Shown here piece after piece: positions 37,586 through 48,000 of a stretch of DNA of 64,000 nt. Under the pieces are notes generated by a model, which worked only from the letters and a program-made list of their open reading frames with translations, ran no database searches and was not told the origin of the DNA. Where the stretch lies: assembly GCF_000508085.1 (NCBI RefSeq), contig NZ_KI669560.1, positions 3,095,476-3,159,475 on the forward strand. The letters are read 5' to 3'. The position numbers and the translations under genes are program-made. How positions within the stretch are numbered: position 1 is the stretch's first letter; each line of letters starts with the position of its first letter. This DNA is from Sediminibacterium sp. C3. GTDB lineage: Bacteria; Bacteroidota; Bacteroidia; Chitinophagales; Chitinophagaceae.

Positions 37586-37605
37586 AATCGTTGATTTTTG
37601 TGGTG

Positions 37606-37613
37606 CAAAAGTA
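37606..37613 (-). promoter_or_regulatory. Putative -7 promoter element for icd
   Basis: TACTTTTG on the minus strand, 20 bases before the icd ATG; identical to the element before rsmA, prfA and the DUF47 gene. Confidence 0.45.
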
Positions 37614-37718
37614 CAGCCGAATCAATGATTTTAAGCATTTATTCACAGGTTAATTTCTTAAAATTGACCATATAGAATGTTAATTTACCTACATTTACAA
37701 TGACCAATAACAATATCT

Positions 37719-38105
37719 ATGGTTTCTAAAATTTCAGCGGGAATTGAAATCACAGTAGAAGTTTTCTATCAGGCCGATTACAGCAATCCACTGAAAGGAG
37801 AATTCATGTTTGCTTACCGAATAACCATAGAGAATCACAATAAATTTTCGGTTCAATTACTCAGAAGACACTGGTTTATTTTCGACAGTAACGCAGAACA
37901 CAGAGAAGTGGAAGGAGAAGGGGTTGTGGGAGTACAACCCATACTGGCTCCGGGAGAGCAATACACATATGTTAGTGGCTGTAATTTAAAAACTGAAATT
38001 GGAAAAATGCAGGGAACTTATACCCTGATTAACCAATATTCACAAGAGACTTTTAAGGTATCCATCCCTGCTTTTGATTTAATAGCCCCTTCTAAAATGA
38101 ACTAA
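37719..38105 (+). CDS. apaG: ApaG domain protein
   Basis: A 128-residue single-domain protein with the ApaG Ig-like beta sandwich: ISAGIEITVEVFYQ at the start, FAYRITIENHNKFSVQLLRRHW (split by strands), then EVEGEGVVGVQPILAPGE and the end MQGTYTLINQYSQETFKVSIPAF. These are the family's signature strands. Biochemical function is not established; E. coli ApaG has been linked to cation efflux. It stands alone, divergent from icd and 12 bases from the convergent gldB stop. Confidence 0.92.
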   Translation: MVSKISAGIEITVEVFYQADYSNPLKGEFMFAYRITIENHNKFSVQLLRRHWFIFDSNAEHREVEGEGVVGVQPILAPGEQYTYVSGCNLKTEIGKMQGTYTLINQYSQETFKVSIPAFDLIAPSKMN

Positions 38106-38117
38106 TCTGCAATAAGA

Positions 38118-39122
38118 CTACCCAGGTTTGTATCTGGATTCCTCAAATAGTTGAACAGGATCTTTTTTCATGAGTGAATCCATGCTCATCCCTTTGTTTT
38201 TTGCCGCCCATTTTTTTACTATTTGCCAGCCCACGAACTGACCGATATTACCTGGAGAATCTTTTCCAAAGGCATTGGTAAAAGGTCCATCGGTTATATA
38301 TTCCCGAATGAGCTGAGGGTCGGTTTTGTAAAGCATATCATTCTGTACAAAGAAAGCCCAGATATTTTTTTCGTTGGCATAACAAGCTTCCAGCTGCTTT
38401 TGCTGGTAGCCAATAATTAATGAGTCTGGGGTTGATGGCAGCAAATGGTCGGTCAGGTATATTTTTTTTCCTGATTCCACCATTTGCGCAATCAATGGCT
38501 TTCCATAATGCTGACCGGGATACATATCCATAACAATGGCATTCATGGCATTAACCGGAATATAGGCAGGCTCAAATCTTCTTGAAACATAGGCAGGGTA
38601 TAGCATTTGGCCCTGTTCGCTGGTGTAAAGAGGATGATCCTTACCCATATACAGCTGTAAACCTATGGCAATAGCATCTTCTGTTAGGATAGTAGCAAAA
38701 CTATTAATAGGCCCCACAAACGTGATGAGTTTTTTAGGCAAAGCGTATTCAGGAAAATAGTATTTCACCAGTTGCAGCCCATTTTTAACCGTATTAAATT
38801 CTTCTGATTGTTTCTTAAAAATGGCTGTGCTCGATTGGTAAAGAGGTTGATAGGCTTTGTAAAAACTCTTCAGATCAGCAGTTTCTCTTTGCGGCATCAA
38901 TTCCAGAATATTCGACAGAAAATCAGTGGCAAATCCCGGATATTGTTGATTCAGGGTATTAACAGAAGCTTCTAGTTGTGTGGTATCAATTGCAAAAAAA
39001 GCCTTTTCAAAATGTTGAACTTCCATTTCCACTTTTATATTAGACAGATCCGGAGTGGTTTCCTGGTTATTACAGGAAACTAAGCCCAAGGCTAATACAG
39101 ATAACAGGAAAACTCTTTTCAT
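38118..39122 (-). CDS. gldB: Gliding motility lipoprotein GldB
   Basis: A 334-residue lipoprotein: the signal peptide ends in a lipobox LGLVSC with Cys17. The mature domain has the GldB features: VEVQHFEKAFF, LNQQYPGFATDFLSNIL, ITFVGPINSFATILTEDAIAIGLQLYMGKDHPLY, and PAYVSRRFEPAYIPVNAMN. This zincin-like fold lacks an HExxH. In Flavobacterium GldB is needed for gliding and type IX secretion-linked motility. The gene is divergent from nadE, a neighbourhood seen in other Bacteroidota, which supports the call. Confidence 0.87.
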   Translation of the reverse strand: MKRVFLLSVLALGLVSCNNQETTPDLSNIKVEMEVQHFEKAFFAIDTTQLEASVNTLNQQYPGFATDFLSNILELMPQRETADLKSFYKAYQPLYQSSTAIFKKQSEEFNTVKNGLQLVKYYFPEYALPKKLITFVGPINSFATILTEDAIAIGLQLYMGKDHPLYTSEQGQMLYPAYVSRRFEPAYIPVNAMNAIVMDMYPGQHYGKPLIAQMVESGKKIYLTDHLLPSTPDSLIIGYQQKQLEACYANEKNIWAFFVQNDMLYKTDPQLIREYITDGPFTNAFGKDSPGNIGQFVGWQIVKKWAAKNKGMSMDSLMKKDPVQLFEESRYKPG

Positions 39123-39178
39123 ATGCGAATTAACGGAAAGGATTGCGATCCTATTGTTAAATTGATGAAATTTGCAGC

Positions 39179-40861
39179 ATGAAAATATTCATAGCCCAAC
39201 AAAATTATCATATTGGCAATTTTGCACAGAACACAGAAAAAATAATTAAGGCAATTAATGCAGCCAAAGCTGCAGGAGGCGACTTGATTTTATTCAGCGA
39301 GATGACCGTTTGCGGATACCCTGCAAGGGATTTTGTTGAGTTTGAAGATTTCATTGAAAAATGCACGGAAGCAATCAACACCATCAGGGAACACGCAGAC
39401 ACCATTGGGGTGTTGATTGGAAGTCCTGTAAAGAATAATCATAAGAGAGGAAAGGACTTGTTTAATGCCGCCTACTTTTTATACGAGAAAGACGTAAAAG
39501 CCATTGTGCACAAGACCCTGTTACCTACTTACGATGTCTTCGACGAATACCGGTATTTTGAGCCTGCTTACGAATGGAATATCATTCACTTCAAAGGAAA
39601 AAAACTGGCAGTAACCATTTGCGAAGACATTTGGAATTTAGGAGACAACCCTTTGTATAGAATTTGTCCGATGGATGAGTTAATGAAGTTTAATCCGGAC
39701 ATGATGTTGAACCTGAGTGCCTCCCCATTTGATTACACACACGACGAAGACAGAAAGGCTGTGATTAAAGCGAATGTGCAGAAATACAAGATTCCCCTTT
39801 TTTATTGCAACGCAGTTGGCAGTCAAACAGAAATAGTTTTTGACGGCGCTTCGCTGGTTTTTGACAAAGAAGCCAATCTAATGAAAGCCTTCCCAATGTT
39901 TGAAGAGGCATTGGATTATGTTGAGTTAAATGACAATGGAAGCATTAACGGACCTATACTGGAACCAGCTAGCAGAATTCCAGAAAAAGAATTAAATCCC
40001 GCTAAACTGGAGCCTGAATTAAATATTGAGCAGGTCTACAATGCACTGGTATCGGGCATCAGAGATTATTTTAACAAAATGGGGTTTACCAAAGCCATAC
40101 TGGGTTCATCCGGTGGGATTGATTCTGCCGTTACGCTTGCAATTGCCTGTGATGCGCTGGGTGCCGAAAATGTAAGAGCTATTTTAATGCCTTCTCCTTA
40201 CTCTACCGATCATTCAGTAAACGATGCAATTGAACTCAGTAAAAATCTGAATAATCCTTATGATATAATCCGAATAGATTCGGTTTACCAATCCTTTTTG
40301 CAAACACTGGAACCCTTGTTTACCGGATTGCCTTTTTCGCTGGCAGAAGAGAATATACAAAGCAGAAGCAGAGGAAATCTATTGATGGCCATCGCGAATA
40401 AATTTGGATACGTGCTGTTAAACACTTCCAATAAAAGTGAACTGGCTACCGGATATGGAACCCTTTATGGAGACATGGCCGGAGGATTGGGGGTATTAGG
40501 TGACTGTTATAAACTTCAAGTATATGCATTGGCCAGGTATATCAATCGGAACAAAGAAATCATTCCGTTGAATATTATAGATAAAGCCCCTAGTGCAGAA
40601 CTAAGGCCCAATCAAAAAGACAGCGACAGTTTGCCCGATTATCAAGTGTTAGATAAACTATTGTATCAATACATTGAAAAACGCCAAAGTCCGGATAATA
40701 TAAAAACACAGGGATTTGATGCCGCATTGGTTGACCGTACTATTAAAATGGTCAACAACAATGAATACAAGCGCAACCAGTTCTGTCCGATTATTCGCAT
40801 TTCGCCCAAAGCATTTGGAGTTGGACGAAGAATGCCGATTGTTGGAAAATACCTGAGTTAA
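39179..40861 (+). CDS. nadE: Glutamine-dependent NAD+ synthetase
   Basis: Last step of NAD synthesis: amidates nicotinate adenine dinucleotide using glutamine. The 560-residue protein combines an N-terminal nitrilase-like glutaminase domain with triad Glu41 (LFSEMTVCGYP), Lys112 (VHKTLLPTYDV) and Cys148 (TICEDIW), and a C-terminal synthetase domain with the PP-loop LGSSGGIDSAVTL and SNKSELATGYGTLYGDMAGG. All catalytic residues are present. It is divergent from gldB with 56 bases between them. Confidence 0.97.
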   Translation: MKIFIAQQNYHIGNFAQNTEKIIKAINAAKAAGGDLILFSEMTVCGYPARDFVEFEDFIEKCTEAINTIREHADTIGVLIGSPVKNNHKRGKDLFNAAYFLYEKDVKAIVHKTLLPTYDVFDEYRYFEPAYEWNIIHFKGKKLAVTICEDIWNLGDNPLYRICPMDELMKFNPDMMLNLSASPFDYTHDEDRKAVIKANVQKYKIPLFYCNAVGSQTEIVFDGASLVFDKEANLMKAFPMFEEALDYVELNDNGSINGPILEPASRIPEKELNPAKLEPELNIEQVYNALVSGIRDYFNKMGFTKAILGSSGGIDSAVTLAIACDALGAENVRAILMPSPYSTDHSVNDAIELSKNLNNPYDIIRIDSVYQSFLQTLEPLFTGLPFSLAEENIQSRSRGNLLMAIANKFGYVLLNTSNKSELATGYGTLYGDMAGGLGVLGDCYKLQVYALARYINRNKEIIPLNIIDKAPSAELRPNQKDSDSLPDYQVLDKLLYQYIEKRQSPDNIKTQGFDAALVDRTIKMVNNNEYKRNQFCPIIRISPKAFGVGRRMPIVGKYLS

Positions 40862-40877
40862 TAAAAGTACACTGGCA

Positions 40878-41732
40878 TTAGTCTTGTCTGCTTAAAACCA
40901 GTACCGGCACATGGCTGTGAAATGCCAGTTTCTTGGTATGACTGGAAGAGAAAATTCTTTCAAAGAAATTATGTTCTTTGGGTACAGTAATTACCAGGTC
41001 AATTCCCTTTTCATCAACAAATTGGTTTACACCATCCAGGAAATTCTTTGCATGAGAAAAGTGATAAGTAGGGTTTAATGTATCCATTACGGTATGTACG
41101 GCAAAACTTTCACCCATTACAGTACCAGGAAAGGTTTCCTCAAATTCACTGGGTTCACCTTCAATATTAAAAACGTCTAAACTGGAACCTGTTAATTGCT
41201 GGAATGCGGCAATCTGGTTAACAGGAATGTATTTTTCTGCGTCATTAAAATCACAGGCAAACATGAGTTTTTTAACCGGTTTAAAAACAGTATTAGCAGG
41301 CACAATGATTAATGGCAAAGAAGTATTTTCTGCAATATGAACTGTATTGCTGCCAATCAGGGTTTCTTCTAATGCACCGCCACCGGTAATCCCCATAACC
41401 ACTAGCTCTATAGGATCTTTCTCTTGCAAATCTTCCAGTGCTGAAAGAATGGAACCATAAACTGCCAGTGTATCAAAAATAATTTTAGTGTCGGAATATT
41501 TAACCAGTAAATCAGCCCTGAACTGCAAGAGTCTGTTCTCTGCCGTTTCCCTAAAACCATCTACTTCCGGTATCTGAATACCCGGCATCATAGGATCAAT
41601 GGCAACGGGAATTTCATAGGCATGCAAAAGGATAATGCGTTCTGCATTTACCTGTTGTGCAAAATGCACGGCATAGTCGGCAGCATTTCTGGCGGTAGCA
41701 GAAAAATCGGTAGGTAAAACAATGGTTTTCAT
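40878..41732 (-). CDS. Universal stress protein, tandem UspA domains
   Basis: A 284-residue protein when started at the ATG at 41732 (MKTIVLPTDFSATARNAADY), which is the family start; the frame is open 42 bases earlier. The first UspA domain (1-150) contains the ATP-binding pattern VMGITGGGALEETLIGSNTVHIAENTSLP. The second domain (about 155-284, KLMFACDFND to SHTKKLAFHSHVPVLVL) is more degenerate. Cytoplasmic; no signal peptide. It is convergent with nadE and separated from the thiolase by 64 bases on the same strand. Usp proteins are usually induced on growth arrest. Confidence 0.9.
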   Translation of the reverse strand: MKTIVLPTDFSATARNAADYAVHFAQQVNAERIILLHAYEIPVAIDPMMPGIQIPEVDGFRETAENRLLQFRADLLVKYSDTKIIFDTLAVYGSILSALEDLQEKDPIELVVMGITGGGALEETLIGSNTVHIAENTSLPLIIVPANTVFKPVKKLMFACDFNDAEKYIPVNQIAAFQQLTGSSLDVFNIEGEPSEFEETFPGTVMGESFAVHTVMDTLNPTYHFSHAKNFLDGVNQFVDEKGIDLVITVPKEHNFFERIFSSSHTKKLAFHSHVPVLVLSRQD

Positions 41733-41796
41733 GATTCGGTGATTTAGCATGAAGTTCCTACTAAATTCCAACACAAAAAATGAAAAAAATCATGAA

Positions 41797-42972
41797 TTAC
41801 AGGTTTTCTATAATTCCGGCAATCCCTTGTCCGCCACCTACACAAGCGGTAACCAAACCATATTTTTTATTCAATCGCTTCATGTCGTTTAGCAATTGTA
41901 CAGTCAGTTTACATCCTGTGCAACCCAATGGATGGCCCAATGCAATAGCACCTCCGTTTATATTCACTCTGGATGGATCCAATCCTAGCTCTCTAATTAC
42001 AGCCAAAGATTGGGAAGCAAATGCCTCATTCAATTCAATTAAATCAATATCAGCTAAGTTCATACCGGCCTGCTTCAATACTTTGGGTATGGCAGCAACC
42101 GGACCAATGCCCATGATTCTGGGATGCACCCCTGCAGAAGCACAATTCACTAATCGCCCAATAGGCTGTAGTCCGAGAGAATTCATCATTCTCTCACTCA
42201 TCACAAGGGCAAAAGCCGCGCCATCACTGGTTTGAGAAGAATTACCAGCAGTAACCGATCCATTAACGGCAAATGCAGGCTTCAATTTAGCAAGACCTTC
42301 TACCGTAGTGTCGGCTCTTAATCCCTCATCCGTATCCACAACATAGGAACGCGTTGCTTTTTTGCCCTTTTCATTCAAATAGGTTTCTTCCACTGTAATA
42401 GGAAGTATGCCCGATTTAAAATAGCCGTTCTCAATGGCATTTTTCGCTTTCATATGAGACTGATATGCAAACTCATCCTGGTCTTCTCTAGACACGTTAA
42501 ATTCTTTCGCAACAGCTTCAGCCGTTAAGCCCATACTTAAATAATAATCAGGCTCATCTTTTGCAATGGCATAAGAAGGAACAGTCTTCCAACCGGCAGT
42601 GGGAACCATACTCATGCTCTCTGTACCACCGGCAATAATACATTCAGCCATACCGGTTCTGATTTTAGCGGTTGCAGTTGCAATGCTCTCTAAACCACTT
42701 GCACAATAACGGTTAATGGTGATACCCGCCGCATCAATACCCAATGCTTTGGCTGCTATTATTCTACCAAACTGCAAACCCTGTTCCGCTTCCGGAACAG
42801 CGTTTCCCACAATCACATCATCCACCAGCTTTGTATCCAGCTGAGGTACGGAAGCAACCAATCCCTTGATAACTTCTACAGCCAGATCATCAGGTCTGAA
42901 GAATCGGAACCCACCTTTCTTACTTTTCGTTACTGCGGTTCGGTAACCTGCTACAATGTAAGCTTCTTGCAT
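41797..42972 (-). CDS. Acetyl-CoA C-acyltransferase (thiolase)
   Basis: Thiolase of 391 residues. The nucleophilic Cys90 is in INRYCASGLE. His347 is in ALGHPLGCTG and Cys377 in TACVGGGQG, completing the active site. The loop NGSVTAGNSSQTSDGAA is typical of FadA-like beta-oxidation thiolases rather than biosynthetic acetoacetyl-CoA thiolases, but no fadB neighbour is present to settle it. The gene lies between the Usp gene and pyrD and is divergent from pyrD with 49 bases between them. Confidence 0.93.
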   Translation of the reverse strand: MQEAYIVAGYRTAVTKSKKGGFRFFRPDDLAVEVIKGLVASVPQLDTKLVDDVIVGNAVPEAEQGLQFGRIIAAKALGIDAAGITINRYCASGLESIATATAKIRTGMAECIIAGGTESMSMVPTAGWKTVPSYAIAKDEPDYYLSMGLTAEAVAKEFNVSREDQDEFAYQSHMKAKNAIENGYFKSGILPITVEETYLNEKGKKATRSYVVDTDEGLRADTTVEGLAKLKPAFAVNGSVTAGNSSQTSDGAAFALVMSERMMNSLGLQPIGRLVNCASAGVHPRIMGIGPVAAIPKVLKQAGMNLADIDLIELNEAFASQSLAVIRELGLDPSRVNINGGAIALGHPLGCTGCKLTVQLLNDMKRLNKKYGLVTACVGGGQGIAGIIENL

Positions 42973-43021
42973 AAACTGAATTTATAGTATCAAATGTAAG
43001 AAAAAGGTTTAAAAGTTGTTT

Positions 43022-44125
43022 ATGCAACTAAATTTTAAATGGGCCTTTGGGACTATTTTCGCAAAAACTTATCAATTGTATACCTTAATCAGAAATCTCT
43101 TATTCAAGGCACCGCCTGAAAAAGTCCACTATTTTTCGATGAATAGCCTTAAAATAGCCACTTCTCTCGGACTGGGCGATACCTTAATCAGAAATTCCTT
43201 CCAATACAAAGGAGAAGACCTGGGGAAAACCGTTATGGGGATTCATTTTAAAAATCCCGTAGGACTGGGTGCCGGATTCGATAAAAATGCAGCTTTTCTG
43301 CATGAACTGGAGGCATTGGGATTTGGTTTTGTGGAAATTGGAACAGTAACCCCAAAAGCTCAGGCAGGTAACGACCTTCCTCGTTTGTTTAGATTACCCG
43401 TAGATCAGGCTTTAATCAACAGGATGGGTTTTAACAATGAAGGGGTAGAAGCCATCAAAAAAAGACTAATCAATTGGAATAGCAGAGGAAAAAACAGCGA
43501 CCTGATAGTGGGCGGTAATATTGGAAAAAATAAAGTGACTCCAAACGAAGAGGCCTGGAAAGATTATACCATCTGCTTTAATGAGTTGCACCATGAAGTA
43601 GATTATTTTGTGGTGAATGTAAGCTCTCCCAATACACCTGGCTTAAGAGAACTACAGGAAAAAGATGCACTTAGAAAAATATTCGGAGAACTCCAATCTA
43701 TTAACGCAGGTAAAAATAAACAAAAACCCATTTTATTAAAGATAGCCCCGGATTTAACGCTGCCTCAACTGGATGATATAGTAGAATTATCCATGGAGAT
43801 GAAATTGAGTGGCCTTGTTGCCACGAATACCACATTGGACAGATCAAATCTAAGCGCGGAGTCTGCTGCATTAAGCAATGAAATTGGCATGGGAGGTCTC
43901 AGCGGCAAACCGGTCAGGGAAAAATCTACAAAAATTGTGAGCTATATTGCTACACAAACCAACAGCACTATACCCATTATAGCCAGCGGTGGAATATTTA
44001 CCGGAAAAGATGCTTTGGAAAAATTAAAAGCAGGGGCATCTTTGGTTCAGGTATGGACTGGATTTGTTTATGAAGGACCGTCCATTGTAAAAAACATATG
44101 CACTTACTTAGCTAAAAATAAATAA
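43022..44125 (+). CDS. pyrD: Dihydroorotate dehydrogenase (quinone), class 2
   Basis: Membrane-associated enzyme of pyrimidine synthesis that passes electrons to quinone. About 367 residues from the ATG at 43022 (a TTG at 43016 is also in frame). The N-terminal helices YTLIRNLLFKAPPEKVHYF are the class 2 membrane/quinone domain. NPVGLGAGFDKNA binds FMN, and NVSSPNTPGLRELQ carries the catalytic Ser of class 2. Further FMN contacts are IASGGIFTGKDALEKLKAGASLVQ. The first 17 residues are unusual for the family, so the true start may lie nearer LYTLIRN. It is followed by terC after 8 bases. Confidence 0.95.
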   Translation: MQLNFKWAFGTIFAKTYQLYTLIRNLLFKAPPEKVHYFSMNSLKIATSLGLGDTLIRNSFQYKGEDLGKTVMGIHFKNPVGLGAGFDKNAAFLHELEALGFGFVEIGTVTPKAQAGNDLPRLFRLPVDQALINRMGFNNEGVEAIKKRLINWNSRGKNSDLIVGGNIGKNKVTPNEEAWKDYTICFNELHHEVDYFVVNVSSPNTPGLRELQEKDALRKIFGELQSINAGKNKQKPILLKIAPDLTLPQLDDIVELSMEMKLSGLVATNTTLDRSNLSAESAALSNEIGMGGLSGKPVREKSTKIVSYIATQTNSTIPIIASGGIFTGKDALEKLKAGASLVQVWTGFVYEGPSIVKNICTYLAKNK

Positions 44126-44133
44126 CCACTTTT

Positions 44134-44931
44134 ATGGAGCACTTATTCACTACGGAAAGCCTAATCAGCTTTTTAATTCTTACCATTCTTGAAGTGGTAC
44201 TTGGCATAGACAATGTAATTTTTGTCAGCATTATTATGAACCGCATGCCTAAGGCCTTTCATAAGAAAGCCAGGCTGATCTGGATGGTAACAGGCATCAT
44301 TACCAGAACAATTTTATTGTTTGGATTAAGCTGGCTACTATCTCAGAAGGGAAAGCCGGTATTTAGTGTAGCAGGTAAAGATTTTGATTTGGCAAGTCTG
44401 GTTATGCTGGCCGGAGGATTGTTCCTGATTTACAAAACGGTAAAAGAAATTCACCACAAGCTGGAAGGAGAAGAAGACGCACTGGCAGGCAGAAAATCAA
44501 AAGAATTAGACATTGCCAGTGGTATTTCACAAATCATCATGATAGATATGGTCTTCAGTTTCGATAGCATTATAACCGCAGGAGGAACAGCCAAGCATCT
44601 GGAAGTAATGATTGCAGCAGTAGTTATTGCCATGATTATTATGTTTTTATTCAGCCCCAATATTTCTGCTTTTATTCACAAGCATCCAACCCTTAAAATG
44701 CTGGCTTTATCGTTTCTGGTAATGATTGGTATGGTCTTATTGGTAGAAGGATGGAATGCAGAACAGGCACATGAACTCCACTTAAAGCATTATGTTTATT
44801 TCGCCATGGCCTTCTCATTCATTGTTGAGCTATTAAATATGAAAGCAAGAAGTAAAACAGCAAGGCCTGTGCAATTAAGAGAACCCACTTTAGAAAAAAC
44901 CGTAGAAGGATATAACGATCAGGCAAAATAA
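44134..44931 (+). CDS. TerC family integral membrane protein
   Basis: A 265-residue protein with about seven membrane helices. The TerC core is evident: ILEVVLGIDNVIFVSII with the conserved Asp, then the second half IIMIDMVFSFDSIITAGG with a matching Asp pair, which places acidic residues in the membrane. The family is linked to tellurium resistance and to manganese export (Alx/MeeF-like). Metal specificity is not visible here. A charged cytoplasmic loop, HHKLEGEEDALAGRKSKE, separates the halves. It is probably co-transcribed with pyrD, and a terminator follows. Confidence 0.92.
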   Translation: MEHLFTTESLISFLILTILEVVLGIDNVIFVSIIMNRMPKAFHKKARLIWMVTGIITRTILLFGLSWLLSQKGKPVFSVAGKDFDLASLVMLAGGLFLIYKTVKEIHHKLEGEEDALAGRKSKELDIASGISQIIMIDMVFSFDSIITAGGTAKHLEVMIAAVVIAMIIMFLFSPNISAFIHKHPTLKMLALSFLVMIGMVLLVEGWNAEQAHELHLKHYVYFAMAFSFIVELLNMKARSKTARPVQLREPTLEKTVEGYNDQAK

Positions 44932-44955
44932 AAGGCAAACAAAATGCACAAAAAG

Positions 44956-44990
44956 AAAAGCAGGTGAATAAACGTTCACCTGCTTTTTTT
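44956..44990. terminator. Bidirectional Rho-independent terminator
   Basis: Perfect 13-bp stem AAAAGCAGGTGAA / TTCACCTGCTTTT with a 6-base loop (44969-44974), then TTTT. It sits between the convergent terC and the large barrel-protein gene and has T-rich tracts on both strands. Confidence 0.92.
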
Positions 44991-45007
44991 ATTAATTAAT
45001 ACTATTC

Positions 45008-48000
45008 TTAGAAATCAAAACCCAGTGCAAAATAGTACACAGGCGCTCCTTTAAATATTCCTTTCATGGGCCAGCCAGCATCGAATTTCATAAAATACCC
45101 CAACAGGGTACTTCTCACGCCAAAACCATATCCACCCGCAAAAGGTCCAAGACCACCAGCATCAATTTTAACAACAACAGGCGTTTGGTTATTGGTAATA
45201 ACTTCGCCCGGACGTTTAATTCCGTTGTATTTACCATTCCATGCAGTTCCTAAATCAAGAAACTGAACCAGTTGAAAGTTGCGCAGAAATGCATTATTGA
45301 TGGGTCGGTCAAACAAGGTAGAAAACAAAGGAAGGCGGAATTCACTATTGATAACAAATGCATTATTACCGTTGGCAATATTCTGTCTGTACCCACGCAT
45401 ATTTACAGCAAGGGACTGGAAAGCATAGCTTTGGTCCGCAGCAGGCTGATTGCCATTGTTGAACTTGGGTCCTATCCATCCATCTACCCCACCCAGATAA
45501 TAAATGAGTTTTTGATTCCCCCAAGAGAAATCAGCCGCCACTCTTCCCGCCCAGATAAAGTTGCGATAAATTTTGTGATAGTACCTGCCATCAAAGCCAA
45601 AATTCATGGTTGCTTTCCCGTTATTGAGCGCTGTTTTCTGGGTAGGCATATTTATATCCAGATATACTTTGTAACGCAAGCCATTCCAGATATTCTGTGT
45701 TGGATTGATGGTATTATCATGCACATATTCCAATCTGGATAAGATATATTTAGATACAGTGTCTTTAAAAGCCAGAGCAATTGGATTTGGCTGACCAGCC
45801 AAATTATCAAATGACTTAATTACTCCTCTGTCAGAACGTAACCCAATAGTAGCTCTAATGCTTTTTACTTCATTGATAGGATAAGTAATATTACCCTGAT
45901 ACAAATTAGTATAAAGCATGTTGTTAACCTGGATATTGTAGAAATTAGAGATATTGCTTCTGTAATAAGTAATTCCCCAATCTAATTTTCTGCGATTGTT
46001 CTGGAAGGAAAGTAACAGATCCTTATCGGAAAGGGAAGTTCCGAAACGCATCCCCGCAACAAATTTTACATCTTCCATCAAATCACTTACCCCCACTCTG
46101 AAAGTAAAGTTGAAATCATTTCCATTGTTCAGACGAATCGGGCCGGCACCACCTGCATAAGGTTGATAACGATTAATCAAAACATTGTTAGAGAAACCGC
46201 CCAGCAAATAATCTGAACTAAACTTTAAACGATAATCAAACAACTTAGACCTAGTTAGCGAAGACTGTCTTTGCTGAGGAGTGGCTGCTGCGTTTATTTT
46301 CACCGTAGTATCCGGTAATTCATCCGCAAATTCATTCTGAAACACCACTACTTTTTTAGCAGTATCATTAGCGGGTTTAGCATTACTGTATTGAATAGCC
46401 TTGCCTGTAGCCAGCTTTTTCTCATCTAAAATTTTCTTGACGTACTCCGTATTTCTTGCCGTAACATTTCTTCTGGCCAATGCCTGTTCATCTACTTTAA
46501 GCTTGTAAACAAATTTAAAATCCCCCTCCCGTCTTACTTCACTTACCTGGCCATTGTTTCCTGCAATTCTTGTTTCCAGTAGTGAACTCTGATAGTTGGT
46601 GATAGGGAAGGTATAAGTTGAGTCTTTGTATACCTGAAAATAACTTACGCTATCCGGCTCTTGCTTTTGCCAGGCCATCAATGTAGAATCAAATTCCTTT
46701 GGAGCAGGATTGCGCAAAATTTCTTCTCCTATATAATACAGTGTATCTAATCCATTTCGTTGAGTAGAAAAGAAACCAGCCCATCTGTTGGCAATACCAT
46801 TTTCATCAGATACAAAAGTAAAGTGATTGGTATTGTATTGCATTGGATAACGAGCATTCCCCATTTTTACATTGGTTAACTGAGAAATCTGCTTTTCGTT
46901 ACTGCTGTTGAGAATATCAACCATGTAAATATTGAAAGGATAGCGGCTGGGTAGCACAGTGTCTTTATTGGGTGCATTATTACCGGGCCTGTTCGATGCA
47001 AAAATAATCCCTACCCTATTCGGGAAAGATACAATGGTTGGATCCAGGTCGTCATAGACATCATTGGTAATTTGTGTTGCTTTCTGCTCTTCAATTTTAT
47101 AGGTATATATATCTGCGTGTCCATTTTTTACTGCACTTAGAACCAGGGTATTGGCATCCAGCATAAAACTTGCATCCAGTATCTGATCAAACCCATCAAT
47201 GGTTTGCTTAAAGCGTTTATATCGGGCAATCAAATCATATACAAACATGTTGATCTTTCCCTTCTCCCAGTATATTACAAGTAAGCGGGTACCTTTGCCG
47301 TCCCAGGCCATGATGGGATAATTAGGATTCACATCCTGACCATTGGTTAACACCCCGCTTTTCAATAATACTTTCTCATCATAGAAATTCTCCATCAGTT
47401 TAACGGTGTAAATTCCTTTTTTGAATTCCAGTACAGAATAGGTATTGCTTCGTGGATTGGGATTGGCCTGGAAGCGGAAATAATCTCTTTTGCCAATTTC
47501 CTCTGTAACGGTCAACTGACCTTTCAATTGATTTCTGCGCTGACGAATGTCCTTGATATAGCGATCTTGCTGAAACTGCATGAAATCGGTTAAAACCTCA
47601 TTGAATTTTTTCTTACAAATTCTAAGACAGGCATTATTAATATTCTTGTACATTCTTGCGAGGTACAACAGATACGTTATATTTTCTTTGCGGTATTTTT
47701 CTCCAATATAATTCCAGAAAGCATGACCTGCGAGCACTGGCTTTTCAAAAGCAAACTGATAGAAAGAATTATACCTGCCACTCAAAATGGCACTTTTTAG
47801 TTCGTCGTCTTTTTCAGTACTCCAAGACTGACCTGCATACGCCACATAACCATCCACCATCCACTTGGGCAAATCCAGCAAAGCCTGATTGCTGGCAAAT
47901 TCTCCAATATCATCTCCAAACAAAAGATTATCGGTGAGCACTTTAGCAATACCCTCTCTAATCTGGTTTTTAAGTTTATTGTGGTTACCATTATAATAAA